Assembly: GCF_003254575.1 (NCBI RefSeq)
Contig: NZ_QJUA01000003.1
Location: 1 to 64,000, forward strand
Origin: Mycobacterium kyogaense
GTDB lineage: Bacteria > Actinomycetota > Actinomycetes > Mycobacteriales > Mycobacteriaceae
Direction: 5' to 3'
DNA length: 64,000 nt
Part shown: positions 47,466 through 57,068 of the stretch, in pieces
How positions within the stretch are numbered: the stretch's first letter is position 1
Layout of the letters: every line of letters begins with the position of its first letter
Notes under the pieces: model-generated
What the model was told of the DNA's origin: nothing
Databases searched by the model: none
Seen by the model: only the letters and a program-made list of their open reading frames with translations
Program-made: the position numbers and the translations under genes

Positions 47466-50400
47466 TGGGCTTCCCCGGCGGCCTCGCTGCGACCCGCAGA
47501 CCCGACGACCACGAGCAGGTCCCCGCCCTCCACCTGGGCGGTGGCAGAGACCGCGACGCGGGAGACCGTACCCCCCTTGGGCGCAGTGATGGCAGCCTCC
47601 ATCTTCATCGCCTCGATCGTCGCGATGGTCTGACCGGCCTCCACGGTGTCGCCTTCGGCGACGCCGACTGTCACCACCCCGGCGAACGGCGCGGCGATGT
47701 GGTCGGGGTTGGTGCGGTCGGCCTTCTCGGCAGTGGGCACATCGCTGGCCACGCTGCGATCCCGCACGACGACGGGCCGCAGCTGGCCGTTGATGATGCA
47801 CATGACGGTGCGCATCCCGCGCTCGTCGGGATCGGAGATCGCTTCGAGCCCGATGAGCAGCTCCACGCCACGCTCGAGAGTGACGCGGTGCTCGTCAGCG
47901 TGCCGCAGCCCGTAGAAGAACTGATTGGCCGACAGGCTCGAGGTGTCGCCGAACTGCTCGCGGTGCGCTTCGAATTCCTTGGTGGGCCCCGGGAACAGCA
48001 GCCGATTGAGCGTCGCCTGCCGCTGCGGCCCCTCCTGGCCGAGCGCCTTCTCGTCGTCAGCACTGAGGTCGGCGGTCGGCTTGGCCTCCGCCCGTCCCGC
48101 CAGCGCCTTGGTGCGCAACGGCTCCGGCCAACCGCCCGGCGGATCACCCAGTTCACCGCGAAGGAACCCGATGACGGAGTCGGGGATGTCGAAACGGTCA
48201 GGCTCAGCGGCGAATTCGTCGGCGGTCGCCTCCGCGCCCACGAGCGCCAGGGCCAGATCGCCGACCACCTTCGACGACGGAGTCACCTTCACCAGCCGGC
48301 CCAGAATACGGTCGGCGCCGGCGTAGGCGGCCTCGATCTGCTCGAAACGGTCACCGAGACCCAGTGCGGTGGCCTGCTGACGAAGATTCGACAACTGGCC
48401 GCCGGGAATCTCGTGGGTGTACACCCGGCCCGTCGGCGTCGTGGGCCCGGCTTTGGCGACATCGAAGGGCGCGTACACCTTTCGCAGCGCCTCCCAGTAC
48501 GGCTCGAGCTCGCAGACCGCCGCCAGCGACAGCCCGCTGTCGTACTCGGTGTGCGCGGTCGCCGCCACGATGGAGCTCAGCGCCGGCTGGCTGGTGGTGC
48601 CCGCGAGCGGCGCCGAGGCGCCGTCGACCGCGCTGGCGCCGGCCTGCCAGGCAGCCAGGTAGGTGGCCAGCTGCCCGCCGGGGGTGTCGTGGGTGTGCAC
48701 ATGCACGGGCAGGTCGAAGCGACTGCGCAGCGCGCGCACCAGCGTTGCGGCGGCCTGCGGCCGCAGCAGTCCGGCCATGTCCTTGATGGCGAGGACGTGG
48801 GCGCCGGCGTCGACGATCTGCTCGGCCAGCTTCAGGTAGTAGTCCAGGGTGTAGAGGTTCTCCCCCGGATCGGACAGATCACCGGTGTAGCTCATCGCGA
48901 CTTCCGCGACGGCAGTACCGGTTTCGCGCACGGCGTCGATGGCGGGCCGCATCGAGTCGACGTTGTTGAGCGCATCGAAGATCCGGTAGATGTCGATGCC
49001 GGTGGCCGTGGCCTCCTGCACGAACGCGTGCGTCACCGACTCCGGGTAGGGGGTGTAGCCCACCGTGTTCCGGCCGCGCAGCAGCATCTGGAGGCAGATG
49101 TTGGGCACGGCCTCACGCAGAGCCGCCAGCCGCTCCCAGGGATCCTCTTTGAGGAAACGCAGCGCCACATCGTATGTCGCACCGCCCCAGCATTCGATCG
49201 AGAGCAGCTGCGGGGTCAGGCGGGCGATGTAGGGCGCCACCATCAGCAGGCCGGAGGTGCGAATGCGGGTGGCCAGCAGCGACTGATGCGCATCGCGGAA
49301 CGTGGTGTCGGTGACGCCGACCGATTTCGATTCGCGCATCCACCGCGCGAACCCCTCGGGTCCGACTTCGGTCAGCAGGTGCTTGCTGCCCCGCGGCGGC
49401 ATCGTGTCGAGATCGATCGACGGCAGCTTGTCGTGCGGATACACCGACGACGTCCGCGGCCCGTGCGGCTGGTTGACCGTGACGTCGGCCAGATAGTTGA
49501 GGATCTTGGTGCCGCGGTCGGCGGGAGCCCGCGCGGTCAGCAGGTAGGGACGTTCGTCGATGAACGAGGTGGTGACACGGCCGGCCCGGAAGTCGGGATC
49601 GTCGACGACGGCCTGCAGGAACGGGATGTTGGTGGACACCCCGCGCACCCGGAACTCCGCGAGCGCTCGGTGCGCACGGGCCACTGCGGTATCGAAATCC
49701 CTTCCGCGGCAGGTCAATTTGACCAGCATGGAATCGAAGTGGGCGCCGATCTCCGCCCCGAGTACGGCACCGCCGTCGAGGCGGATGCCGGCACCACCGG
49801 GAGACCGGTAGGCCGTGATCCGGCCCGTGTCGGGCCGGAACCCGTTGGCGGGATCCTCGGTGGTGATCCGGCACTGCAGCGCGAAACCGCGCGGCGCGGT
49901 GAGCGAATCCTGGCTCAGCCCGAGATCGGCGAGCGTCTTACCGGAGGCGATGCGCAGCTGGCTGGCCACCAGGTCCACGTCGGTGATCTCCTCGGTCACC
50001 GTGTGTTCCACCTGGATTCGCGGGTTGCACTCGATGAACACGTGGTGGCCACGCTCGTCGAGGAGGAACTCCACGGTGCCCGCGCATGAGTAGCCGATGC
50101 CGCGGGCGAATGCGACCGCATCGTCGCAGATGCGCTGGCGCAGCTCGGCCGGCATGTTCGGGGCGGGCGCCAGTTCGATCACCTTCTGGTGCCGCCGCTG
50201 CACGCTGCAGTCCCGCTCGAACAGGTGCATCACGTTGCCGTCGTTGTCGGCGAGGATCTGCACCTCGATGTGGCGCGGGTTGAGCACCGCCTGCTCCAGG
50301 TACACCGTCGGATCACCGAACGCCGACTCGGCTTCCCGGCTCGCGGCGTCGACCGCTTCGGCCAGCGCGTCGAACTCGGTGACCCGCCGCATGCCGCGAC

Positions 50401-50902
50401 CGCCGCCGCCCGAGACGGCCTTGACGAACAACGGGAACTCCATGTCGCGTGCCGCGGCGACGAGCTCGTCCACCGACGACGACGGAGCCGAGGACGCCAG
50501 CACCGGCAGACCGGCGGCCCGGGCGGCCTCGATGGCACGCGCTTTGTTGCCGGTCAGCTCGAGGACGTCAGCGCTGGGACCGACGAACGTGATGCCTGCG
50601 TCCGCACACGCCGCCGCGAGTTCGGGGTTCTCCGACAGGAATCCGTACCCGGGATAGACAGCGTCGGCGCCGGCCTCCAGCGCCACCCGCATGATCTCGT
50701 CGACCGACAGGTAGGCCCGCACCGGGTGGCCGGTCTCGCCGATCTGATAGGACTCGTCGGCCTTGAGCCGGTGCAGTGAGTTGCGGTCTTCGTACGGATA
50801 CACCGCGACGGTCGCGATGCCCATCTCGTAGGCGGCACGAAACGCCCGAATGGCGATCTCTCCGCGGTTGGCGACGAGGACTTTGGTTATCTGGCCGGGC
50901 AC
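47462..50902 (-). CDS. pca: Pyruvate carboxylase
   Basis: A 1146-residue single-chain biotin enzyme converting pyruvate and bicarbonate to oxaloacetate. Order: biotin carboxylase ([51 protein letters not shown]), carboxyltransferase ([53 protein letters not shown]), then the C-terminal biotinyl domain with the target lysine in [13 protein letters not shown]. The length is slightly above the M. tuberculosis protein. The start is GTG at 50902. AAGGTGAACC before it can serve as ribosome site, and the same bases form TAAGGT five bases from the start, so a leaderless form is also possible. Confidence 0.97.
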   Translation of the reverse strand: MPGQITKVLVANRGEIAIRAFRAAYEMGIATVAVYPYEDRNSLHRLKADESYQIGETGHPVRAYLSVDEIMRVALEAGADAVYPGYGFLSENPELAAACADAGITFVGPSADVLELTGNKARAIEAARAAGLPVLASSAPSSSVDELVAAARDMEFPLFVKAVSGGGGRGMRRVTEFDALAEAVDAASREAESAFGDPTVYLEQAVLNPRHIEVQILADNDGNVMHLFERDCSVQRRHQKVIELAPAPNMPAELRQRICDDAVAFARGIGYSCAGTVEFLLDERGHHVFIECNPRIQVEHTVTEEITDVDLVASQLRIASGKTLADLGLSQDSLTAPRGFALQCRITTEDPANGFRPDTGRITAYRSPGGAGIRLDGGAVLGAEIGAHFDSMLVKLTCRGRDFDTAVARAHRALAEFRVRGVSTNIPFLQAVVDDPDFRAGRVTTSFIDERPYLLTARAPADRGTKILNYLADVTVNQPHGPRTSSVYPHDKLPSIDLDTMPPRGSKHLLTEVGPEGFARWMRESKSVGVTDTTFRDAHQSLLATRIRTSGLLMVAPYIARLTPQLLSIECWGGATYDVALRFLKEDPWERLAALREAVPNICLQMLLRGRNTVGYTPYPESVTHAFVQEATATGIDIYRIFDALNNVDSMRPAIDAVRETGTAVAEVAMSYTGDLSDPGENLYTLDYYLKLAEQIVDAGAHVLAIKDMAGLLRPQAAATLVRALRSRFDLPVHVHTHDTPGGQLATYLAAWQAGASAVDGASAPLAGTTSQPALSSIVAATAHTEYDSGLSLAAVCELEPYWEALRKVYAPFDVAKAGPTTPTGRVYTHEIPGGQLSNLRQQATALGLGDRFEQIEAAYAGADRILGRLVKVTPSSKVVGDLALALVGAEATADEFAAEPDRFDIPDSVIGFLRGELGDPPGGWPEPLRTKALAGRAEAKPTADLSADDEKALGQEGPQRQATLNRLLFPGPTKEFEAHREQFGDTSSLSANQFFYGLRHADEHRVTLERGVELLIGLEAISDPDERGMRTVMCIINGQLRPVVVRDRSVASDVPTAEKADRTNPDHIAAPFAGVVTVGVAEGDTVEAGQTIATIEAMKMEAAITAPKGGTVSRVAVSATAQVEGGDLLVVVGSAGRSEAAGEAH

Positions 50903-50930
50903 GGTTCACCTTAACCCGCTGACGCGCAGG

Positions 50931-51569
50931 TCAGACCAAGGTCGACCAGTAGGACCAGAACCGTTCGAGGATCATCAGCACCACCGCGGTGAACCACAGC
51001 GCGACCAGCGACCAGCGCCACGTGTAGAGCCCGCGCACGAGCGCGTTGGCGCTGCGCTGCGGCTGCGCGGCGATCGAGGTCGCGACAACCAGCAGCGGGA
51101 TCGTCACGCTCCAGACGACCATGCAGTACGGGCAGAGCGCGCCGATGCGGTAGAGGCTCTGGAAGATCAGCCAGTGCACGAACACCGTGCCCAGCAGTGC
51201 GCCGGCGGCCAGGCCGGCCCAGTACCAGCGGGGCAGCGACACCCCGGCGACGGCCAGCACCCCGGTCACCACCACCACGGTGAACCCGACGATGCCGAGC
51301 AGCGGGTTGGGGAAACCGAACACCGAGGCCTGCGGGGTGATCATCACCGACCCACAGGAGAGCACCGGATTGATGCTGCAGGACGGCACGTATGCCGGGT
51401 TGATCAGAATCTCGATCTTCTCGATCGTCAGCGTCAGCGCCGACGCGAGCCCGATGACACCGGCGATCAGGACCCACCATGCGCTACGTCGTGACACGTC
51501 GACACCGCCCGGACCGCCGGCCGGCGACGGATCGGCCTGCTCGACGGGTCCTGAGGCGGTGACGGTCAT
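50931..51569 (-). CDS. Vitamin K epoxide reductase-type disulfide generator (VKOR)
   Basis: A 212-residue membrane protein (Rv2968c type) with about five helices that reoxidises DsbA-like proteins using menaquinone. The loop cysteines are in CSINPVLSCGSVM and the active CxxC in IGALCPYCMVVW. In mycobacteria VKOR does the job of DsbB. The start overlaps the stop of the DsbA-like gene by four bases, so the pair is made together. It ends 28 bases before pca. Confidence 0.93.
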   Translation of the reverse strand: MTVTASGPVEQADPSPAGGPGGVDVSRRSAWWVLIAGVIGLASALTLTIEKIEILINPAYVPSCSINPVLSCGSVMITPQASVFGFPNPLLGIVGFTVVVVTGVLAVAGVSLPRWYWAGLAAGALLGTVFVHWLIFQSLYRIGALCPYCMVVWSVTIPLLVVATSIAAQPQRSANALVRGLYTWRWSLVALWFTAVVLMILERFWSYWSTLV

Positions 51570-52330
51570 GACGCCGGGGCCGGTGCGGCGGCGGGTGCGG
51601 CCTCGAGCCCGGGCACATCACCCACGATGCTGCGGATCTTGGTGACGAACTCGTCGGCGGTGCTGGGCTGATAGTCCTCGCCGTTGATCTTGATGGTCGG
51701 GGTGGCCTTGATGCCCGCGGCGGCAGCCTGGCCCTTGACCATGTCGACGAAGCGGCCCTTGGTGATGCACTCGGGCACCGTTCCTGCCGCCCCGGCCTGG
51801 CGCGCCAGTTCGACCAGGCGAGCGTTGTCAGGGAAGCTCGTTCCGGTTTCGCTGGGCTGCTGGGAGTAGAGCGCGGCGTGGAATCGCCGGAAGGCGTCGT
51901 TGGACTCCTCTGCCACGCAGTAGCCGGCGCCGCCGGAGCGCGACGAGTAGTTCTGGTTCTGCGGACGGTCCAGGATGGAGACCATGTAGTAGTCGGCGGC
52001 GATCACGCCGGCGTCGACGAGCTTGTTGATCGTCGGCCCGATCTGCATCTCGAAATTACGGCAGGCGGGGCACAGGAAGTCTTCGTACATCGACACGACG
52101 GCCTTGGGCTCGTCGGTGCCCTCCTTCTTGATGACGCTCGCCGATGCGACCCGGATGGACTGGGTCTCACCGGCCGTCGGCTGTTCGTCGGCGGACATCA
52201 CGATGTAGAGCACCAGTGCGACCGCGAAGATGACGACGACCGAGGTCAGCCCGACCTGGACGAGCAGGTTGCGCTTGCGGTCGGCTGCCTTCAGGTCGTA
52301 CTTCGCGTTCTTCTTGGGTTTCGTGGCCAC
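51566..52330 (-). CDS. Membrane-anchored DsbA-like thiol oxidase
   Basis: A 254-residue protein (Rv2969c type) with a short basic N-terminus, one membrane anchor (LLVQVGLTSVVVIFAVALVLYIVM) and an extracytoplasmic thioredoxin-fold domain. The active site is FLCPACRNFE (CPAC), and the cis-proline loop is KATPTIKING. It introduces disulfides into exported proteins and is recharged by the adjacent VKOR. The GTG at 52330 matches the start of the M. tuberculosis protein. The 15 codons upstream in frame are unlikely coding. No good ribosome site is seen. Confidence 0.92.
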   Translation of the reverse strand: MATKPKKNAKYDLKAADRKRNLLVQVGLTSVVVIFAVALVLYIVMSADEQPTAGETQSIRVASASVIKKEGTDEPKAVVSMYEDFLCPACRNFEMQIGPTINKLVDAGVIAADYYMVSILDRPQNQNYSSRSGGAGYCVAEESNDAFRRFHAALYSQQPSETGTSFPDNARLVELARQAGAAGTVPECITKGRFVDMVKGQAAAAGIKATPTIKINGEDYQPSTADEFVTKIRSIVGDVPGLEAAPAAAPAPAS

Positions 52331-52384
52331 GGGGACAGAGTACCGGCGCCTCGACAGACGAGGTGGTGGCCTCATCCGACGGGG

Positions 52385-53491
52385 TCAGACGCGACTGAGA
52401 TGTGCCCGCATCGCCGAGATCACATCGGCGGTGGCCGTGGCACTTGCCCCGCCGAGGGTGAAGAAGTTCGCGAAACCGTGCACGACGGCGCCGTACTCGC
52501 GGTAGTCGACCGGGGTGCCCGCCGCCCGCAGCGCCTCGGCATAGTGCCGGCCCTCGTCGCGCAGCGGGTCGAAACCGGCGGTCGCGATGAGGGCGGGGGC
52601 CAGTCCGGAATGGTCGTCGGCGAGCAACGGGGACACATCCGGATGGTCGCCGCCGACCGACGCGCCGTCGAGGAACCGGGCGGTGAACCAGTCCATGTCG
52701 CGCTGGGTCAGGAAGAACCCGTTGGCGAACAGCGTCCGCGAGCGGGTCTGGGCACCGTGATCGGTGACGGGATAGAACAGCAGCTGAAGAGCGGGCTGCG
52801 GTGCATTGTCGGCGCGGGCGCGCAGCGCCACCACCGCCGACAGGTTGCCGCCGGCACTGTCGCCACCCACCGCGACCCGCCGCGGATCGGCGCCCAGTGC
52901 TGCCGCATTCTCCCGGGCCCACAGGTACGCGGCATAGGCGTCGTCCGCTCCGGCGGGCGCCTTGTGTTCCGGCGCGAGCCGGTAGTCCACCGACAGCACG
53001 TGGACTGCCCCGGACCGGCAGATCTCCCGGCAGAGGTCGTCGTGGGTGTCCAGGCTGCCGATGGCGTGGCCACCGCCGTGGAAGAACACCAGCAGGGGCG
53101 CGTCGGGCTCGGCGGTGCGATAGTGCCGGGCCCGGATCGGTCCGACCGCTCCGGACACGGTCAGGTCGCTGACCTGCGGCACCGGGATTCGGCGGGCGAA
53201 ACTCGCCGACAGCAGTTCGAGCTGAGTCCGCGCCGCCGCGACGTCCTCGCCCACCACCAGCCCCTCGAGCCCGACCGCCTTCTGCCCGGCCAGCATCAAC
53301 TGCAGGGTGGTGTCGAGGGTGTTGCCGTCGAGGACGATCGATCGCCCGCCCAGCATGGCTCGCTTCATCGGTTCGGGGATGCGGGGCAGGCCGCGCAGCG
53401 TCAGGCCCGCGATCGTGTTGACCAGTGCTTGGGCGCGCAGGGTGCGCCGACGGGCCCGAGGTTGCCCGGTCATGGTGAGCGTGTCGGTCAT
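52385..53491 (-). CDS. lipN: Hormone-sensitive-lipase-type esterase LipN
   Basis: A 368-residue alpha/beta hydrolase of the HSL family (LipN, Rv2970c position). The oxyanion motif is LVFFHGGGHAIGSLDTHD, the nucleophile elbow GGDSAGGNLSAVVALRA, and the C-terminal AGFDPLRDEGRHYAEALRAAGTPVDYREYGAVVHGFANF holds the Asp and His. It should cleave short to medium acyl esters. The ATG start at 53491 has GAAAGGG upstream. A perfect 28-bp palindrome lies 32 bases further up, between this gene and the divergent aldo/keto reductase. Confidence 0.9.
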   Translation of the reverse strand: MTDTLTMTGQPRARRRTLRAQALVNTIAGLTLRGLPRIPEPMKRAMLGGRSIVLDGNTLDTTLQLMLAGQKAVGLEGLVVGEDVAAARTQLELLSASFARRIPVPQVSDLTVSGAVGPIRARHYRTAEPDAPLLVFFHGGGHAIGSLDTHDDLCREICRSGAVHVLSVDYRLAPEHKAPAGADDAYAAYLWARENAAALGADPRRVAVGGDSAGGNLSAVVALRARADNAPQPALQLLFYPVTDHGAQTRSRTLFANGFFLTQRDMDWFTARFLDGASVGGDHPDVSPLLADDHSGLAPALIATAGFDPLRDEGRHYAEALRAAGTPVDYREYGAVVHGFANFFTLGGASATATADVISAMRAHLSRV

Positions 53492-53522
53492 GGGGTGGCC
53501 CTTTCGCCGGCGGAACCCGTGT

Positions 53523-53550
53523 CAGCGCCATGCCGTACGGCATGGCGCTG
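53523..53550. promoter_or_regulatory. Perfect 28-bp palindrome, probable operator
   Basis: CAGCGCCATGCC, GTAC centre, then the exact reverse complement of the first arm. It sits in the lipN-AKR divergent gap, just upstream of the AKR -35 region and in the likely lipN leader. The length and symmetry suit a TetR-like dimer or dimer pair. No regulator gene is adjacent. A hairpin role in the lipN leader is the alternative. Confidence 0.6.
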
Positions 53551-53575
53551 ATTAGGCGGGGTAATACTGCGGCAA

Positions 53576-53581
53576 TATAGT
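53576..53581 (+). promoter_or_regulatory. Putative -10 of the aldo/keto reductase promoter
   Basis: TATAGT is a strong mycobacterial -10. TTAGGC 18 bases upstream is only a weak -35, and it abuts the palindrome at 53523-53550. The predicted leader is about 50 bases, ending in AGAGAAGGTGAC before the ATG. Confidence 0.5.
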
Positions 53582-53639
53582 CAGTCACGCCCATCGCAAG
53601 CCAAAACCAAGCCCGACCCACTTCAGCAGAGAAGGTGAC

Positions 53640-54479
53640 ATGACTTCGGCGGCTGCAATCCCCTCCGTCACGCTCAACGACGACAACACGATGCCGATCA
53701 TCGGTCTCGGCGTGGGCGAGCTGACGGACTCCGAGACCGAGCGTTCGGTCCGGACGGCGCTCGACGCGGGCTACCGCCTGATCGACACCGCCGCCGCGTA
53801 CGGCAACGAGGCAGCGGTCGGCCGCGCCATCGCGGCCTCGGGTGTGCCGCGCGAAGAAGTGTTCGTCACCACGAAGCTGTCCCCCCAGGATTTCGGCTTC
53901 CAGTCCTCGCAGGACACGCTCAGGGCCAGCCTGCAGCGCCTCGGGCTGGACTACGTCGATCTCTACCTGCTGCACTGGCCCGCCGGCGAGGAAGGCAAGT
54001 ACGTCGACAGCTGGGGCGGCCTGATGAAGTCCAAGGAGGTCGGCGAGACCCGCTCGATCGGGGTGGCCAACTTCCACGCCCATCATCTCGACGACATCAT
54101 CGGCCTGTCGTTCTTCACCCCGGCGGTGAATCAGATCGAGCTGCACCCCCTGCTCAATCAGGCCGAGTTGCGGGCGGTCAATGCGGACAATGGCATCGCC
54201 ACCGAGGCCTACGGCCCGCTCGGCGTCGGCCGGCTGCTGGAGCATCCCGCCGTGACCGCGATCGCCGAAACCCTCGGCCGGACCCCGGCGCAGGTGCTGA
54301 TCCGCTGGAGCATTCAGCTGGGCAACATCGTGATCCCGCGCTCGTCATCGCCAGAGCGCATCGAAGCCAACATCGACGTGTTCGGGTTCGAACTCACCGA
54401 CGAGCAGATGTCGTCGCTGAACGGGCTCGACGACGGGACGCGGTTCCGTCCGGATCCGGAGACGTACACGGGCGGTTAG
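53640..54479 (+). CDS. Aldo/keto reductase
   Basis: A 279-residue NADPH-dependent AKR (Rv2971 type). The catalytic tetrad is visible: Asp and Tyr in [18 protein letters not shown], Lys in FVTTKLSP and His in [21 protein letters not shown] and [25 protein letters not shown] are the cofactor-binding signatures. Mycobacterial orthologues reduce dicarbonyls such as methylglyoxal. The ATG has AGAAGGTGAC upstream. Confidence 0.94.
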   Translation: MTSAAAIPSVTLNDDNTMPIIGLGVGELTDSETERSVRTALDAGYRLIDTAAAYGNEAAVGRAIAASGVPREEVFVTTKLSPQDFGFQSSQDTLRASLQRLGLDYVDLYLLHWPAGEEGKYVDSWGGLMKSKEVGETRSIGVANFHAHHLDDIIGLSFFTPAVNQIELHPLLNQAELRAVNADNGIATEAYGPLGVGRLLEHPAVTAIAETLGRTPAQVLIRWSIQLGNIVIPRSSSPERIEANIDVFGFELTDEQMSSLNGLDDGTRFRPDPETYTGG

Positions 54480-54486
54480 GCCGCGA

Positions 54487-54492
54487 TAAGGT
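54487..54492 (+). promoter_or_regulatory. Putative -10 for a leaderless mRNA of the PepSY-DyP group
   Basis: TAAGGT, the same hexamer as at 1361, ends seven bases before the GTG at 54500. The bases AAGG could instead serve as a ribosome site, so the evidence is not decisive. Confidence 0.35.
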
Positions 54493-54499
54493 GCGTGGC

Positions 54500-55033
54500 G
54501 TGAACAGTCCCGCAGCGCGCGCACGGCAGCTGCGTGGCGCGCTGATCGGGGTGTCCTCGGCGCTGATGACGACGGGCGCACACGCCGCCGCCGGCGGCGG
54601 CGTTCCGCGCGGCCCCGCGCTCGTCGTGGTGCTGCTGATCTGCCTGACCGCCGGCACCCTCGCCGGCTGCGTGCGACCGGATCGGAACACCTACGCCGTG
54701 ACCGCCGCGGCGCTGTGCGGCGCGCAGCTGTCCGGTCACCTCGCGATGACGTTGGCTGCGCACCACCACCACGGCGGGCTCGGCGTGTCCATGGTCGCGG
54801 CGCATCTCGGCGCCGCCCTGTTGGTGGCCGCTGCGATCACGTCCGTCGAATTCCTGTACACCGTCTGTGTTTCCGTTCTGTGCTGGGTGCGTCTGTTCGC
54901 GCTGCGAGCACCGCGGTCACCCGCACCCCCCATCCGCCATCGCGCGACCATCGCGCGACCACGCCCTGTGCCGATCGGCGGGACGGGTATGCGGGCCCCG
55001 CCTGCGGTGGCGTTGGCCCTGACGCCGGCCTGA
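54500..55033 (+). CDS. His-rich small membrane protein
   Basis: A 177-residue protein I do not recognise, with four to five hydrophobic segments (GALIGVSSALMTTGAHAAAGG, ALVVVLLICLTAGTLAGC, VTAAALCGAQLSGHLAMTLAA, MVAAHLGAALLVAAAITSVEFLYTVCVSVLCWV). A HHHHGG cluster near residue 95, more single histidines in helices and a basic Pro/Arg-rich tail follow. Membrane histidines and its place ahead of the PepSY-PCuAC-DyP genes suggest metal handling. I chose GTG 54500; GTG 54491 is an alternative. It lies 20 bases after the AKR gene. Confidence 0.72.
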   Translation: MNSPAARARQLRGALIGVSSALMTTGAHAAAGGGVPRGPALVVVLLICLTAGTLAGCVRPDRNTYAVTAAALCGAQLSGHLAMTLAAHHHHGGLGVSMVAAHLGAALLVAAAITSVEFLYTVCVSVLCWVRLFALRAPRSPAPPIRHRATIARPRPVPIGGTGMRAPPAVALALTPA

Positions 55034-55154
55034 CTTCGCGTCCTCACTCACATCACTGACCGCGGCGTGCCGCTGCGTGTCCCTTCGCGCGCTGATCCGT
55101 CGGCGCTGCTCCCCTCTTCTTCCGCGCGGCATCGCGCTGACCGAAAGCACCGTC

Positions 55155-56573
55155 ATGACCCTGTCCGACGACACCGTCGAACCCCTGTCCCCCACAGTTC
55201 CGCCACCGCCCGCCCGCCACGACTGGCGTCCGCTGCTCGTGCGCCTGCATTTCTATGCCGGCGTTCTCGTCGGGCCGTTCCTGATCGTCGCCGCGGTCAC
55301 CGGCGCTCTCTACGCGCTGGCTCCCAGCATCGAGCGCGTGGTCTATCGCGACCTTCTGGCCGTCGAAGCGCGGCCGGCGATCCCCCTCGACGAGCAGGTG
55401 CGTAACGCCCGCGCCGGCCACCCCGACCTCTCCGTCACCGCGGTGCGTCCGGCGGCCGCCGGCGGTGAGACCACCCGGGTCTCGTTCGCCGATCCGTCGC
55501 TGCCGGAGGACCATTCGCGCACGGTGTTCGTCGACCCGGGCTCCGGCCGGGTACTGGGCGAACAGGTGACGTGGTTGGGTTATCTGCCCATCAGCACGTG
55601 GCTCGACGGCCTGCATCGCCACCTCAACCTCGGCGAACCAGGCCGTATCTACAGCGAGATCGCCGCCTCCTGGCTGTGGGTGGTGGCCCTCGGTGGTACC
55701 GCGTTGTGGGTGAGCAAGGCTGTGCGGGACCGTCGCCGCGGCCGCCAGGGACGCATCGTGCGCGTGGACCGCTCGTCGACCGGACGGTCCCGAACGATGA
55801 ACTGGCACGGGGCGACCGGTATCTGGTTGCTGTGCGGGCTGTTGTTCCTCTCCGCCACCGGCATCACCTGGTCGACATACGCCGGCGCGCACGTCACCGA
55901 CATCAGATCGGCACTCCATTGGCAGCGGCCACAGGTGGATACGGAATCGTCAGACCCCCACTCCGGACATCACGGGATGGCCGACGGCGCCGGTTCGGCA
56001 ACGGATGACGGCGTGTTCGACTACTCCGGCGTGGTGGCTGCCGCCGCCGCGCACGGCGTTGCCGCTCCTCTCGAGATCACGATGCCCACCGAGCCGGGTC
56101 AAGCCGCCACGGTGACCGAGATCGACGCGCCGTACCGCATGACCACCAATGCGGCCGCGGTGACACCGGGAGACCTCTCGGTGCCCAGCGTCATCGACTA
56201 CTGGCGCGACTACTCGACCATCGCGAAGCTCGCCGACTGGGGCATCCGGGCACACATGGGCTTCCTGTTCGGGCTGCTCAACCAGCTCCTGCTGTTGGCC
56301 GTCGCGCTAGGCCTACTGACGGTCATCGTGCGTGGATACCGAATGTGGTGGCAGCGCAGGCCGACTCGCGGGTCCGCGTGGGCTCTCGGCCGGCCGCCCG
56401 TGCGAGGCGGGCTGCGCGCGGTGCATCCCGCAGCCGCCGGGGCCGTCGTGATCGGCGCGCTCGCCGTGGGCTGGTTCCTGCCGCTGTTGGGCGCGACCCT
56501 GGCCGGCTTCGTGGTGATCGATCTCGCGCTGGGCCTGCGCAAGCGCCGCACGGTGCGGAGCTGTGATGCCTAG
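55155..56573 (+). CDS. PepSY-domain membrane protein
   Basis: A 472-residue PepSY-TM protein with about five helices. LHFYAGVLVGPFLIVAAVTGALYALAPSIERVVYRDLL is the characteristic first unit, GRVLGEQVTWLGYLPISTWLDGLHRHLNLGEPGR the extracytoplasmic part. WLLCGLLFLSATGITWSTY and FGLLNQLLLLAVALGLLTVIVRGYRMWWQRRPTRG follow. A His/Met stretch (SGHHGMADG) sits between helices. Such proteins often accompany iron or copper uptake and may act as ferric or cupric reductases. The ATG at 55155 is preferred; the frame is open 26 codons further. Its stop overlaps the start of the PCuAC gene. Confidence 0.87.
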   Translation: MTLSDDTVEPLSPTVPPPPARHDWRPLLVRLHFYAGVLVGPFLIVAAVTGALYALAPSIERVVYRDLLAVEARPAIPLDEQVRNARAGHPDLSVTAVRPAAAGGETTRVSFADPSLPEDHSRTVFVDPGSGRVLGEQVTWLGYLPISTWLDGLHRHLNLGEPGRIYSEIAASWLWVVALGGTALWVSKAVRDRRRGRQGRIVRVDRSSTGRSRTMNWHGATGIWLLCGLLFLSATGITWSTYAGAHVTDIRSALHWQRPQVDTESSDPHSGHHGMADGAGSATDDGVFDYSGVVAAAAAHGVAAPLEITMPTEPGQAATVTEIDAPYRMTTNAAAVTPGDLSVPSVIDYWRDYSTIAKLADWGIRAHMGFLFGLLNQLLLLAVALGLLTVIVRGYRMWWQRRPTRGSAWALGRPPVRGGLRAVHPAAAGAVVIGALAVGWFLPLLGATLAGFVVIDLALGLRKRRTVRSCDA

Positions 56574-57063
56574 ATTCCTCGGTATCGTTGCCGCCCTGCT
56601 GATCACGATGCTGACCGGCTGCGGCAGCTCAGCGTCTGACGAGAGCACCATGGCATCCCACGTCGCGGTCAGCGATCAGTGGGCCAGCGCCTCCGATGAC
56701 GGGATGGCCGCTGTTTTCGGCGTCTTCACCAACACCGGCGATCGCGACGCCACCGTTGTCGCCGGCGACTCGCCTGCCGCGGCCAGTGTCGAACTGCACG
56801 AGGTGGTGCGCGGAGGTGGCGGCGCCGGCGTGATGCAGCCGAAAGACGGCGGGTTCATCGTGCCGGCCGGTGGTCGGCACGAACTGTCCCCCGGCGCGGA
56901 TCATCTAATGCTGATGCAGCTGAAGGAGCCGTTGCGGCCCGGCGCGGACGTCACGGTCGCGGTGCGCTTCGCCGACGGTTCGTCACTACCGGTCACCGCA
57001 CAGGTCCGCGATTTTCCCGGTGGGCAGGAGCCGTATCAGCCCGGCACACACGGCCGTGGTTGA
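56566..57063 (+). CDS. PCuAC-type copper chaperone lipoprotein
   Basis: A 165-residue lipoprotein of the PCu(A)C (DUF461) family. The signal peptide ends in MLTGC with the lipid cysteine near residue 19. The Cu(I) ligands appear as a histidine in SVELHEVVRG, a methionine in GVMQPKDGGF and H-x-M-x-M in DHLMLMQLKEPL. Members deliver copper to cytochrome oxidase or other targets outside the membrane. ATG 56566 is used; GTG 56563 is adjacent. It overlaps the PepSY stop by eight bases and is followed within six bases by the DyP gene. Confidence 0.88.
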   Translation: MPRFLGIVAALLITMLTGCGSSASDESTMASHVAVSDQWASASDDGMAAVFGVFTNTGDRDATVVAGDSPAAASVELHEVVRGGGGAGVMQPKDGGFIVPAGGRHELSPGADHLMLMQLKEPLRPGADVTVAVRFADGSSLPVTAQVRDFPGGQEPYQPGTHGRG

Positions 57064-57068
57064 TCGGC

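Noticed and set aside
47465..50089. Open plus-strand frame of 874 codons
   Set aside because: It is antisense to pyruvate carboxylase over its whole length and has a repetitive Arg/Gly/Gln/His composition typical of shadows.
52167..54245. Open minus-strand frame of 692 codons across lipN and the AKR gene
   Set aside because: It crosses three real genes in other frames and contains no conserved motif.
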